12,120 nt of DNA from Scleromatobacter sp045810285. Its GTDB lineage: Bacteria; Pseudomonadota; Gammaproteobacteria; Burkholderiales; Burkholderiaceae_C. Numbering within the stretch: position 1 is the first letter of the stretch; each line of letters begins with the position of its first letter. Of this stretch, positions 5,577-12,120 are shown one piece after another. A program made the position numbers and the translations under genes. Under the pieces are notes generated by a model. It searched no databases. It was given only the letters and a program-made list of their open reading frames with translations, and was not told the DNA's origin. The stretch covers positions 1-12,120 of the forward strand of contig JBJMWE010000067.1 of NCBI GenBank assembly GCA_045810285.1, written 5' to 3'.

Positions 5577-6755
5577 TCAGCGCGGGGCGCCCTCAGGTAG
5601 GCGGATCCGCGCCAGCAGGGCGTCGGCCTCCTTCTGGCGCCGCGCGAGGGCGGCCTCGTCCGCCGGCAGGGAGGGCCCGCCCGGGCGACGCGCCTCGCGC
5701 GAGGCCTTCGCGTGCGGGTCGACGGCGAGCTCGCGGCCGATCGCCAGCAGCAGCACGCCCGCCAGCACCAGGCCACCGACGCCACAGGCCGAGGCCGGCG
5801 TGCGACGCGTGAACCGCGGCTGCGGACCGGCCGGCGCCGGCGGCGGAACGGGACGCCGGCTCCACATCTCCAGGCGCTCGTTCACCGGCCCGACCGGCGA
5901 GACGACGCGCAGCCAGTTCGAGACGCGCTCGACCAGGAACTGCAACTGGGCCACTTCGTCGGCCAGCAGCCCCGGGTCGGGCGCGGCCTGGCTGCGCAGG
6001 CGCGCCAGCAGCGTGGCGAGCGCAGCGCGCTGCGCCGGGTCGAACGCGTGCACGATCGCGCGATCGCGGATCGCCGCGGTCAGCAGCAGGCCCGCCTGGC
6101 CGAAGTGCTTCAGGCGCGCGTGGTCGCTGTTCCAGCCGAACACCTCGATGGCCGGATCGAGCAGGTGCTCGTGCCCGGGTTGCCAATGGCTGGCCAGGAG
6201 CCGGGCGATGGCGGCCTCGAACGCCGCGCGCGCGTCGAGGCTGACGAGGCCGGGGTCGCCCAGGAAGCCGAGCAGCACGCTGCGCGCGGCCTCGCTGTCG
6301 GCCAGGCCGTCCTCGATGCGACGCTTCAGGCGCGCGAGAACGACGGCCGCGAGGTCGTCCGGACCGGGGGCCCGCGCTTCGGCTGCGGGCGCGTCGTCGG
6401 TGCCGCCCTCGGGGCGCGCGCGCGGCGCGTCGACGGGCCGCGGCGGCTCCCCGACGTCGGTCTCCGCGGGACGTGCGAGCCTCGGCGCCTGTCGGGGCGC
6501 GAGCGCCGGCAGCGGTTCGGGCGCGTGCGCCGGTGCCGGCGCGGGGGCCTGCACAGGGCCTTGCTGGTCGCGCCACGCGACCCAGCGCAGGCCCTGGTCG
6601 AGTGCCTCGCGCAGGGCCTGGAAGCGCTCCGGCTCGGCCTCGATGTCGATCTGCTTGAGCCGCCGCGCGTAGGCCCGGCGCAGCGCGCGCTCGTCCGGCG
6701 GCGTCGACGGGTCGAGAGCCAGCGCCGCGTGGAAGGGCGGCAGGGCGCCGGTCAT
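5577..6755 (-). CDS. Membrane-anchored J-like co-chaperone candidate for HscC, lacking HPD, 392 aa
   Basis: Residues ~8-58 look like a J domain: HAALALDPSTPPDERALRRAYARRL, then ERFQALREALDQGL, matching helix I, helix II with its 'AY' and basic face, and helix III of DnaJ-type modules. The loop that should carry His-Pro-Asp reads D37-I38-E39 (6639-6647). After an Ala/Pro-rich linker (about 64-130) comes a helical domain (133-285) with WQPGHEHLLDPAIEVFGWNSDH. A single membrane segment follows at about 322-340 (ACGVGGLVLAGVLLLAIG), and the charged tail contains a short coiled-coil-like helix (366-384). The start ATG overlaps the hscC stop (ATGA) and has no Shine-Dalgarno of its own, so it probably depends on translational coupling. 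In E. coli, membrane J-proteins DjlB/DjlC serve HscC; by position and layout this is the likely equivalent. It could instead be a non-stimulatory adaptor. Confidence 0.85.
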   Translation of the reverse strand: MTGALPPFHAALALDPSTPPDERALRRAYARRLKQIDIEAEPERFQALREALDQGLRWVAWRDQQGPVQAPAPAPAHAPEPLPALAPRQAPRLARPAETDVGEPPRPVDAPRARPEGGTDDAPAAEARAPGPDDLAAVVLARLKRRIEDGLADSEAARSVLLGFLGDPGLVSLDARAAFEAAIARLLASHWQPGHEHLLDPAIEVFGWNSDHARLKHFGQAGLLLTAAIRDRAIVHAFDPAQRAALATLLARLRSQAAPDPGLLADEVAQLQFLVERVSNWLRVVSPVGPVNERLEMWSRRPVPPPAPAGPQPRFTRRTPASACGVGGLVLAGVLLLAIGRELAVDPHAKASREARRPGGPSLPADEAALARRQKEADALLARIRLPEGAPR

Positions 6756-8470
6756 GCGCCGGGGCCGCCGTCGAGGTAGGTGGACTTGTCCAGCTGGTCG
6801 AGGATGTCGCGCAGCGTCCGCTGGCCGGGCCCGATGCGGCGTGCGTCCTGCGTGGCCAGCAGCTGCTCGAACGCCATGATCTGGCGGCCCAGCCAGTCGC
6901 GCTGGTCGCCGCGCAGCTGCTCGTAGCAGCGCTCTGCGCGCGCGAGCAGCGTGCGGTTCTCGAGCTGGTCGCGCGGATGGATCTTGAGCTCGGCCAGCGC
7001 CTTCAGGTGCTGCTGGATCTGCTCCTCGCTCAGCACGCCCGGGTTGCCCTCGATGACGACGCCGTAGGTCTGCCCCGTCTTGGCGACCTTGGCTTCCACC
7101 TGCAGCAGGCCGTTGATGTCGTAGGTGAAGCGCACGTCGACCGCGCGCTCCTGTTCACTGCCCTGCGGCAGGGGCACCTTCAGCGAGCCGAGCGCGATGT
7201 TGTCCTTGACCATGCGCGCCTCGCCCTGGTAGACCTGCAGCGCGACGTGGTCCGCCCGCGGCCCGGCGGGGTAGTAGGTCTTGACGCGGCTCACCGGCAC
7301 GACCGTGTTGCGCTCGATGATCGGGTCGAAATGGCCGTGCGACCAGGTCGTCTCGTCCAGCCGCATCGACAGCTCGATGCCCAGCGAGTACGGCGCGACG
7401 TCGGTCATCACGACCTCGGACAGCGCCGCGTCGCGTGCCTTCAGGCCGCACTGCACCGCCACGCCGAGGGCCACGACCTCGTCGGGGTTGAGGTCGATCG
7501 CCGGGAAGCGCCCGAACATCGTCGTCGCCAGGCGGCGCACGACGGGCATGCGCGTGGCGCCGCCGGCCAGCACGACGGTGTCGAGCTCGCTGCTGCGCAG
7601 GTTGGCGTCGCGCAGCGCGCGCTCGACGGGTGCGCGCAGCCGCTGCAGCAGCGGCTTGCAGGCGTCTTCCAGCGCCTGCTCGTCGAGCTCGAGCTGGTGC
7701 TCTGTCCTGCCGTCGTGGACGCGCATGGTGGCGCGCGGCTGCGTGCCGAGCGCGCGCTTGGCGGCCTCTGCCTGCGCGCCCAGGCGCTGGATGAAGCCGA
7801 TGTCCTGTCGCAGGCCGTCGGGCAACCCCACGCGGCGGAAGAACAGCTCGACGAGCGCGTCCACCACGTCCTGGCCGCCGAGGAAGTTGTCGCCGGCCGA
7901 CGAGCGCACCTCCATCACGCCGTCGTACATCTGCAGGATGGACACGTCGAAGGTGCCGCCGCCGAGGTCGAACACGAGGAACTTCGATTCCTCGTCACGC
8001 TGGTGGATGCCGTAGGCGAGCGCCGCGGCCGTGGGCTCGTTGAGCAGGCGCTCGACGCGCAGGCCCGCCATCTGGCCCGCCGCCCGCGTCGCCTTGCGCT
8101 GGGCGTCGGAGAAGTAGGCGGGCACCGTGATGATGGCTTCGGTGACGGGCACGCCGAGCGTGGCCTCCGCGTCGGCCTTGAGCGCCTTGAGGATCAGCGC
8201 CGACAGCTCCTCCGGGCGGAACGTGCGCGAGCCCAGGCGGATCTTGCGGTCGCTGCCCATGTATCGCTTGAACACGGCGGCGGTGCGGTCGGGGTGCGTC
8301 TGCAGGCGCTCCCTGGCGGCGCGGCCGACCAGCACGCTGCCGTCCGCGTCCAGGCTGACGCACGACGGCGTCAGGACCTCGCCCAGGCTGTTCTCGATGA
8401 GACGCGCCTGGCCGTCCTGCCAGACGGCCACCAGGCTGTTGGTCGTTCCCAGGTCGATGCCGATGATCAT
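6752..8470 (-). CDS. hscC: Hsp70-family chaperone HscC, 572 aa
   Basis: This is an Hsp70 with an intact ATPase domain: phosphate-1 loop IGIDLGTTNSLVAV (3-16), YF.DAQRKAT (119-128), RLLNEPTAAALAYG (141-154), phosphate-2 FDLGGGTFDVSIL (167-179), and the adenosine motif VVLAGGATRMPVV (299-311). It has 572 residues against ~556 for E. coli HscC and over 630 for DnaK. The substrate-binding beta domain (about 350-470) has APYSLGIE and ERNTVVPVS, and the helical lid (475-565) is short and lacks the DnaK-type acidic EEVD-like tail, as in HscC. HscC proteins are specialised cytoplasmic chaperones that work with dedicated J-proteins rather than DnaJ/GrpE. The overlapping downstream J-like gene fits this. 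A strong Shine-Dalgarno precedes the start (8476-8482). The gene lies 67 nt behind the protease-like gene. Confidence 0.95.
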   Translation of the reverse strand: MIIGIDLGTTNSLVAVWQDGQARLIENSLGEVLTPSCVSLDADGSVLVGRAARERLQTHPDRTAAVFKRYMGSDRKIRLGSRTFRPEELSALILKALKADAEATLGVPVTEAIITVPAYFSDAQRKATRAAGQMAGLRVERLLNEPTAAALAYGIHQRDEESKFLVFDLGGGTFDVSILQMYDGVMEVRSSAGDNFLGGQDVVDALVELFFRRVGLPDGLRQDIGFIQRLGAQAEAAKRALGTQPRATMRVHDGRTEHQLELDEQALEDACKPLLQRLRAPVERALRDANLRSSELDTVVLAGGATRMPVVRRLATTMFGRFPAIDLNPDEVVALGVAVQCGLKARDAALSEVVMTDVAPYSLGIELSMRLDETTWSHGHFDPIIERNTVVPVSRVKTYYPAGPRADHVALQVYQGEARMVKDNIALGSLKVPLPQGSEQERAVDVRFTYDINGLLQVEAKVAKTGQTYGVVIEGNPGVLSEEQIQQHLKALAELKIHPRDQLENRTLLARAERCYEQLRGDQRDWLGRQIMAFEQLLATQDARRIGPGQRTLRDILDQLDKSTYLDGGPGA

Positions 8471-8475
8471 CGTTG

Positions 8476-8482
8476 TCCTCCC
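8476..8482 (-). promoter_or_regulatory. Ribosome binding site of hscC
   Basis: On the minus strand GGGAGGA ends 5 nt before the hscC ATG. The ten bases AGGACAACGA spanning the SD and start region occur again 21 nt further upstream (8491-8500 and 8470-8479 in plus coordinates), giving two copies of an SD-like AGGA. Confidence 0.7.
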
Positions 8483-8537
8483 GTTCCTCGTCGTTGTCCT
8501 GTCGTTGCGCCGCGGGCCCGTGCCGGGCGTGCGGCGT

Positions 8538-9857
8538 TCAAGTGTCCTTGCGGCAGATCAGCGGCACCGTCGCCTGCATCGCGGTGCGCATCGCGGCTTC
8601 CGGAGCGGCCGGATCCGCGGGCGTCCGGAGCCACGCCAGGCCGTGGCGCAGCAGGCGCTGGCGGATCTCGCCGGCCGGCAGCATGCGCACGAGCGCCGTC
8701 CTGCCTTGCACATCGGGTGGCCGGACGGCCAGCGCCAGTCCGATCGCCTCGCCGGATTCGTTCCAGACCACGCCTTCGGTCATCGCGCGGTCCGCGAGTG
8801 TGCGCACCTGCGGCCAGCCCGAGTCGTCGCGGCTGGCGCCGGCCTGCTCGACGAAGGCGGCGCTGACGCGCGGCGCCGTGCCCGACACGCCCAGCAACGT
8901 CACCGCGACGTGCGCCGGCACGCTCGCGTCGGCGCTGGCCGGCATCGTCGTCCAACGATCGTTGCCGGGAATCCGCAGCAGCGCGATGTCCTGCTCATTG
9001 GCGATGAGCTCGAGCGTGCGGCGCTGCCCGCCGGCGATCGTCACGATGCTGCCGCAGCCGACGGTGCGCGCGTGCGGCGCCACGACGACGCCGTCCGGCG
9101 ACACGACGAGTCCGGCGAACCAGCGCTGGCGCGGGCCTTCCGGCATCGTGCAGGCGGTCGCGAGCTCGCGCTCCTCGCGGCTCGCGGCGGACACGCGCCG
9201 CGCCGGGAGCCGGGTGCCTGCGGCCGCGTCCTCGGGGTCGAGGGCGCGCAGCCTGCGGTCGCAGTCCACCACGAAGCGCTGCCGCGTGGCGTTGTCGCCT
9301 TGCCCGGGAGCGATGGTCTGGAGCATGTAGTCGATGGTCGCAGCGTCGCGGCGGCGCACGCTGTCGATGAAGATCGCGTGCGCACCGGCGGCGTCGGTGC
9401 CGACGTCGACGAGATCGGAGGCAGGCGCGGCCCGGTGCGGCGGCTCGGCGGCGTGCAGGCCGGCGCGGGCGCAGGCCAGCCGCAGTTCCCGGTCGGCGCG
9501 CGTGCCCTGGGACACGGCGTGCAGGCCCGACAACTCGTCGCCGTAGCGCCTCACGTCGCCCGCGCCGTCGTCGGCGATGGCGCTCAACTGCCGGCGCGTG
9601 CGGTGCGCGCAGTCCACCTCGATGGTCGAATCGTAGTGGTCGCCTCCGACGACGTTGGCCGACAGCAGCCGGAAGCGCACCCGCTCGCCATCGCGCACCA
9701 GCGACTTCGCCTCGATGGTGAACGTGTAGCCGCCCTCGGTGCCCGCATCGAGCATGGCGGGCGCGGCGGGCCGGGCCGCCGGCGGCGCCAGGGCGCACGG
9801 CAGGGCGACGGCCAGGGCCGCGGCGGGTCGCCAGGGGCGTCGGATCGGAGTCACCAT
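8538..9857 (-). CDS. Exported protein with degenerate trypsin-like domain and two adhesin-E-like repeats, 439 aa
   Basis: ATG 9857 gives MVTPIRRPWRPAAALAVALP, a signal peptide with cleavage near residues 30-34; GTG 9878, seven codons upstream, is an alternative. Two related modules follow, about 43-130 and 149-237. Each has a beta-rich stretch with an acidic, D/S/T-rich turn and then a [VD]DC-basic segment (EVDCAHRTRR, C83; VVDCDRRLRA, C199) and ends in a second cysteine (C129, C236), as in the surface-adhesin protein E family. The C-terminal part (245-378) keeps the layout of trypsin-like/HtrA-type proteases: GLVVSPDGVVVAPHARTVGC, then NEQDIALLRI, then NESGEAIGLAL. The Asp (D290) is kept, a His (H262) is near but one residue off the usual spacing, and the GNSGGP site reads AMTEGV with Thr (T360) where Ser belongs. 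It is therefore probably a binding protein rather than an active protease. The upstream ABC-F gene ends 91 nt before it. Confidence 0.8.
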   Translation of the reverse strand: MVTPIRRPWRPAAALAVALPCALAPPAARPAAPAMLDAGTEGGYTFTIEAKSLVRDGERVRFRLLSANVVGGDHYDSTIEVDCAHRTRRQLSAIADDGAGDVRRYGDELSGLHAVSQGTRADRELRLACARAGLHAAEPPHRAAPASDLVDVGTDAAGAHAIFIDSVRRRDAATIDYMLQTIAPGQGDNATRQRFVVDCDRRLRALDPEDAAAGTRLPARRVSAASREERELATACTMPEGPRQRWFAGLVVSPDGVVVAPHARTVGCGSIVTIAGGQRRTLELIANEQDIALLRIPGNDRWTTMPASADASVPAHVAVTLLGVSGTAPRVSAAFVEQAGASRDDSGWPQVRTLADRAMTEGVVWNESGEAIGLALAVRPPDVQGRTALVRMLPAGEIRQRLLRHGLAWLRTPADPAAPEAAMRTAMQATVPLICRKDT

Positions 9858-9948
9858 CGGGTCGGGAAGCACGGGCACGCGAAAGCCTTGTGACGCGATT
9901 GTCGGGCGGAAGGCCGGCGAATTCGATCGGGGCGAATCCGCAGGGGCC

Positions 9949-12018
9949 TCAGCCGCCGGCCTGCAGCGACTCGATCTGCTCGGTCAGCTCCAGCCAGCGC
10001 TCCTCCAGCATCGCCACTTCGGCGCCCACGTGGGCCAGGCGGCGGCCGACGTCGGCGATCTCGGGGCCGGTCAGCTTGCCGGTGGCCATCGACGCCTCCA
10101 GCTCGGACTTCTCGGCGCCGAGTTTCTCCATTCGCTTGTCGATCTGCTCGATCTCGACGCGCAGCGGGCGCGTCCTGGCCGCGACCTGCGTGCGTGCCTG
10201 CGCCGCGGCCTTGCGGTCGTCGTTGCGCGCGACGCCGGCCTTGGTGTTCGACGCCGCGGGCGCCGGGGCGGGGGCCGGCGCCGGTGCCGCGGCGGCCTTG
10301 GCGGGCTTGGCTGTCCTGGGTGCGGGCGGTGGCGTGCCGCCCACCAGGCTCTCGAGGTTGCCGGGCAGCGGCGGCGCCGGCTGGCCGCGGGCCACGGCGC
10401 GCGACGTGTCGAGCAGCCACTTCTGGTAGTCGTCCAGGTCGCCGTCGAACGGCAGCACGGCGCCCTTGGCCACCAGCCAGAATTCGTCGCACACCTCGCG
10501 CAGCAGCGCGCGGTCGTGGCTCACGAGCATGACGGTGCCCTCGAACTCGTTGAGCGCCATCGACAGCGCCTCGCGCGTGGTGAGGTCCAGGTGGTTGGTC
10601 GGCTCGTCCATCAGCAGCAGGTTGGGGCGCTGCCACACGAGCGAGGCCAGCACCAGCCGCGCCTTCTCGCCGCCCGACAGCGTGCCGATGACCTGGTGCA
10701 CCATCTCGCCGACGAAGCGGAACTGGCCCAGGAAATCGCGCAGCTCCTGCTCGCGGCCCTCGGGGCCCACCGTCCTGGCGAGGCGCACCATGTGCTGCAG
10801 CGGCGTGTCGTCGGCGTGCACGACGTCCATCTCCTGCTGCGCGAAGTAGCCGATGGACAGGCCCTTGCCCTCGGTGACCTCGCCGCCGAGCGCCGGCACG
10901 CTGCGGGCGATCGTCTTGACCAGCGTGGACTTGCCCTGGCCGTTGGCGCCCAGGATGCCGATGCGCTGGCCGGCGAGCACCGTCTTGTTGATGTTGCGCA
11001 CGATGACCTTGCGCACGGGCTCGGTGTCGGGATCGACGTCGTCCTGCACCAGGTAGCCGCACTCCATGTTGCTCATCGCGAGCATCGGATTGGGCAGGCT
11101 CTTGGGCTCCTTGAACTCGAACCCGAAGTCCGACGCGGTGAGCACGGGCGCGATGCGCTCCATGCGCGCCAGCGCCTTCACGCGGCTTTGCGCCTGCTTG
11201 GCCTTGCTGGCCTTGGCCTTGAAGCGGTCGATGAAGCGCTGAAGCTGCGCCACCTTCTCCTGCTGGCGGCTGTGGGCGGCGGACTGCTGCGACATGCGTT
11301 CCGCGCGCATCTCCTCGAAGGTGGAGTAGTTGCCGCCGTAGCGCGTCAGCGTGCCTTCGTCCAGGTGCACGGTGACGCCGGTGATCGCGTCGAGGAACTC
11401 GCGGTCGTGGCTGATCATCACGATGGTGCCGTCGAAGCGCTGCAGCCACGATTCGAGCCAGACGAGCGCGTCGAGGTCCAGGTGGTTCGTCGGTTCGTCG
11501 AGCAGCAGCAGGTCGGCCGGGCACATCAGCGCGCGGGCGAGCTGCAGGCGCATGCGCCAGCCGCCGGAAAAGCTGTTGACGGGCGCTTCGACCTGGTCCG
11601 TCTTGAAGCCCAGGCCCATCAGCAGGGCCTGTGCGCGGGCCCGCGCGTCGAAGCCGCCGGCCTCGCCGATCATCATGTGCGCGTGCGCCATCGCCTCGCC
11701 GTCCTCGGCGGCCTCGGCGGCGGCCAGCTCGCGCTGCGCCTCCATCAGCGGGATGTCGCCTTGCAGCACGAAGTCGGTGGCCGAATCCTCCGTCTCGGGC
11801 ATGTGCTGCGCGACCTCGCCCAGGCGCCAGCGCGCAGGGATCTCGAAGTCGCCCTGGTCGGCCTGCAGCCGGCCGGCCAGCAGCGCGAACAGGCTGGACT
11901 TGCCGGCGCCGTTGCGCCCGACCAGGCCCACCTTCTCGCCGGGATTGACATTGACGTTGACGCCATCGAGGACGATCTTCGTCCCCCGGCGCAGTTGCAC
12001 ATTGCGTAGCGTGATCAT
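9949..12018 (-). CDS. yheS: ABC-F subfamily ATPase, YheS type, 689 aa
   Basis: Two ABC ATPase domains are joined in one soluble chain without membrane segments. Domain 1 has Walker A GRNGAGKS (34-41), signature FSGGWRMR (150-157), Walker B LLLLDEPTNHLDL (170-182) and H-switch SHD (203-205). The arm/linker helices (240-290) contain KAKASKAKQAQSRVKALARME, typical of the ABC-F P-site tRNA-interaction motif. Domain 2 has GANGQGKS (357-364), LSGGEKAR (447-454), LLLMDEPTNHLDL (467-479) and SHD. The start IRRG-like pattern (LRRGTKIVLD) and the 'LIW/LVWQRPNLLL' segment match E. coli YheS (637 aa). An Ala/Pro-rich spacer (about 545-600) and a C-terminal coiled coil (605-688) make it longer. ABC-F proteins bind the ribosomal E site and relieve stalled translation. 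TGA of the upstream gene lies 3 nt before this ATG (TGA-ATC-ATG), so the genes are co-transcribed. Confidence 0.93.
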   Translation of the reverse strand: MITLRNVQLRRGTKIVLDGVNVNVNPGEKVGLVGRNGAGKSSLFALLAGRLQADQGDFEIPARWRLGEVAQHMPETEDSATDFVLQGDIPLMEAQRELAAAEAAEDGEAMAHAHMMIGEAGGFDARARAQALLMGLGFKTDQVEAPVNSFSGGWRMRLQLARALMCPADLLLLDEPTNHLDLDALVWLESWLQRFDGTIVMISHDREFLDAITGVTVHLDEGTLTRYGGNYSTFEEMRAERMSQQSAAHSRQQEKVAQLQRFIDRFKAKASKAKQAQSRVKALARMERIAPVLTASDFGFEFKEPKSLPNPMLAMSNMECGYLVQDDVDPDTEPVRKVIVRNINKTVLAGQRIGILGANGQGKSTLVKTIARSVPALGGEVTEGKGLSIGYFAQQEMDVVHADDTPLQHMVRLARTVGPEGREQELRDFLGQFRFVGEMVHQVIGTLSGGEKARLVLASLVWQRPNLLLMDEPTNHLDLTTREALSMALNEFEGTVMLVSHDRALLREVCDEFWLVAKGAVLPFDGDLDDYQKWLLDTSRAVARGQPAPPLPGNLESLVGGTPPPAPRTAKPAKAAAAPAPAPAPAPAASNTKAGVARNDDRKAAAQARTQVAARTRPLRVEIEQIDKRMEKLGAEKSELEASMATGKLTGPEIADVGRRLAHVGAEVAMLEERWLELTEQIESLQAGG

Positions 12019-12021
12019 GAT

Positions 12022-12120
12022 TCAGGAAGCGTTCGGGGCCGGCGCGAGGCCGTCCACCAGCATGGCGCGCGTGGCGAGCAGCACCGCGTCGTCATGCAGT
12101 TGCGTGGGAAGCCAGACGAC
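12022..12120 (-). CDS. C-terminal end of an unidentified protein (truncated by window edge)
   Basis: The minus strand is open from the window edge through 33 codons to TGA at 12024-12022, giving the last 32 residues, VVWLPTQLHDDAVLLATRAM followed by LVDGLAPAPNAS. Codon positions are GC3-rich as in the neighbouring genes, and the stop lies just 3 nt before the ABC-F start, both of which support a real gene end. I cannot assign a family from so short a piece. Confidence 0.6.
   Translation of the reverse strand, partial: VVWLPTQLHDDAVLLATRAMLVDGLAPAPNAS

Noticed and set aside
6977..8866. Long plus-strand open frame opposite hscC
   Set aside because: The frame is antisense to a clearly recognised Hsp70 and its translation is low-complexity, rich in Leu, Arg, His and Val with no family resemblance.
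9739..12009. Very long plus-strand open frame opposite the ABC-F gene
   Set aside because: It mirrors the ABC-F coding sequence; the minus strand has all Walker and signature motifs, and the plus-strand translation has none.

Overview
The window is a GC-rich (roughly 70% G+C) stretch of bacterial chromosome. A GlpV-like solute-binding protein, a YheS-type ABC-F ATPase, HscC next to a J-like membrane protein, a DUF4124 protein and a small 'TYM...FRC' lipoprotein together point to a betaproteobacterium, most likely Burkholderiales (Rubrivivax/Roseateles/Piscinibacter-like). This placement rests on remembered family distributions, not on a search. I see no rRNA, tRNA, CRISPR array, transposase gene or prophage module.

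Layout. (i) 1-1251 (+): the 3' end of an ABC-transporter periplasmic binding protein, followed by a clear intrinsic terminator (1299-1336). (ii) 1349-1531: an elaborate intergenic palindrome made of two related ~82-bp hairpin units in inverted orientation, with paired sequence changes that keep the stems intact. (iii) 1571-2568 (+): an uncharacterised 236-aa protein, then a 96-aa lipoprotein-like protein whose TTG start overlaps the previous stop. (iv) 2574-4028 (-): a secreted protein of unknown function and a TPR protein. (v) 4092-4709 (+): an HD-domain phosphohydrolase, divergent from the TPR gene across a 63-bp region with two short inverted repeats. (vi) 4750-5436 (-): a secreted DUF4124 protein. 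(vii) 5577-12120 (-): a run of five co-directional genes. In order of transcription these are the C-terminal end of an unidentified gene, a YheS-like ABC-F ATPase, an exported protein with a degenerate trypsin-like domain, the Hsp70 homologue HscC, and a membrane-anchored J-like protein whose start overlaps the hscC stop.

How the genes may work together. The best-supported partnership is HscC with the J-like protein. They overlap by 4 nt (ATGA), and specialised HscC chaperones in E. coli work with dedicated membrane J-proteins (DjlB/DjlC). Here the J-like region lacks the HPD tripeptide. The ABC-F ATPase acts on ribosomes and the protease-like protein lies in the envelope; their inclusion in one transcription unit with HscC is inferred from spacing only.

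The observations most worth a second look are the paired-hairpin repeat at 1349-1531, the protease-like protein with an apparent Ser-to-Thr change at its nucleophile position, and the HPD-less J-like/HscC pair.
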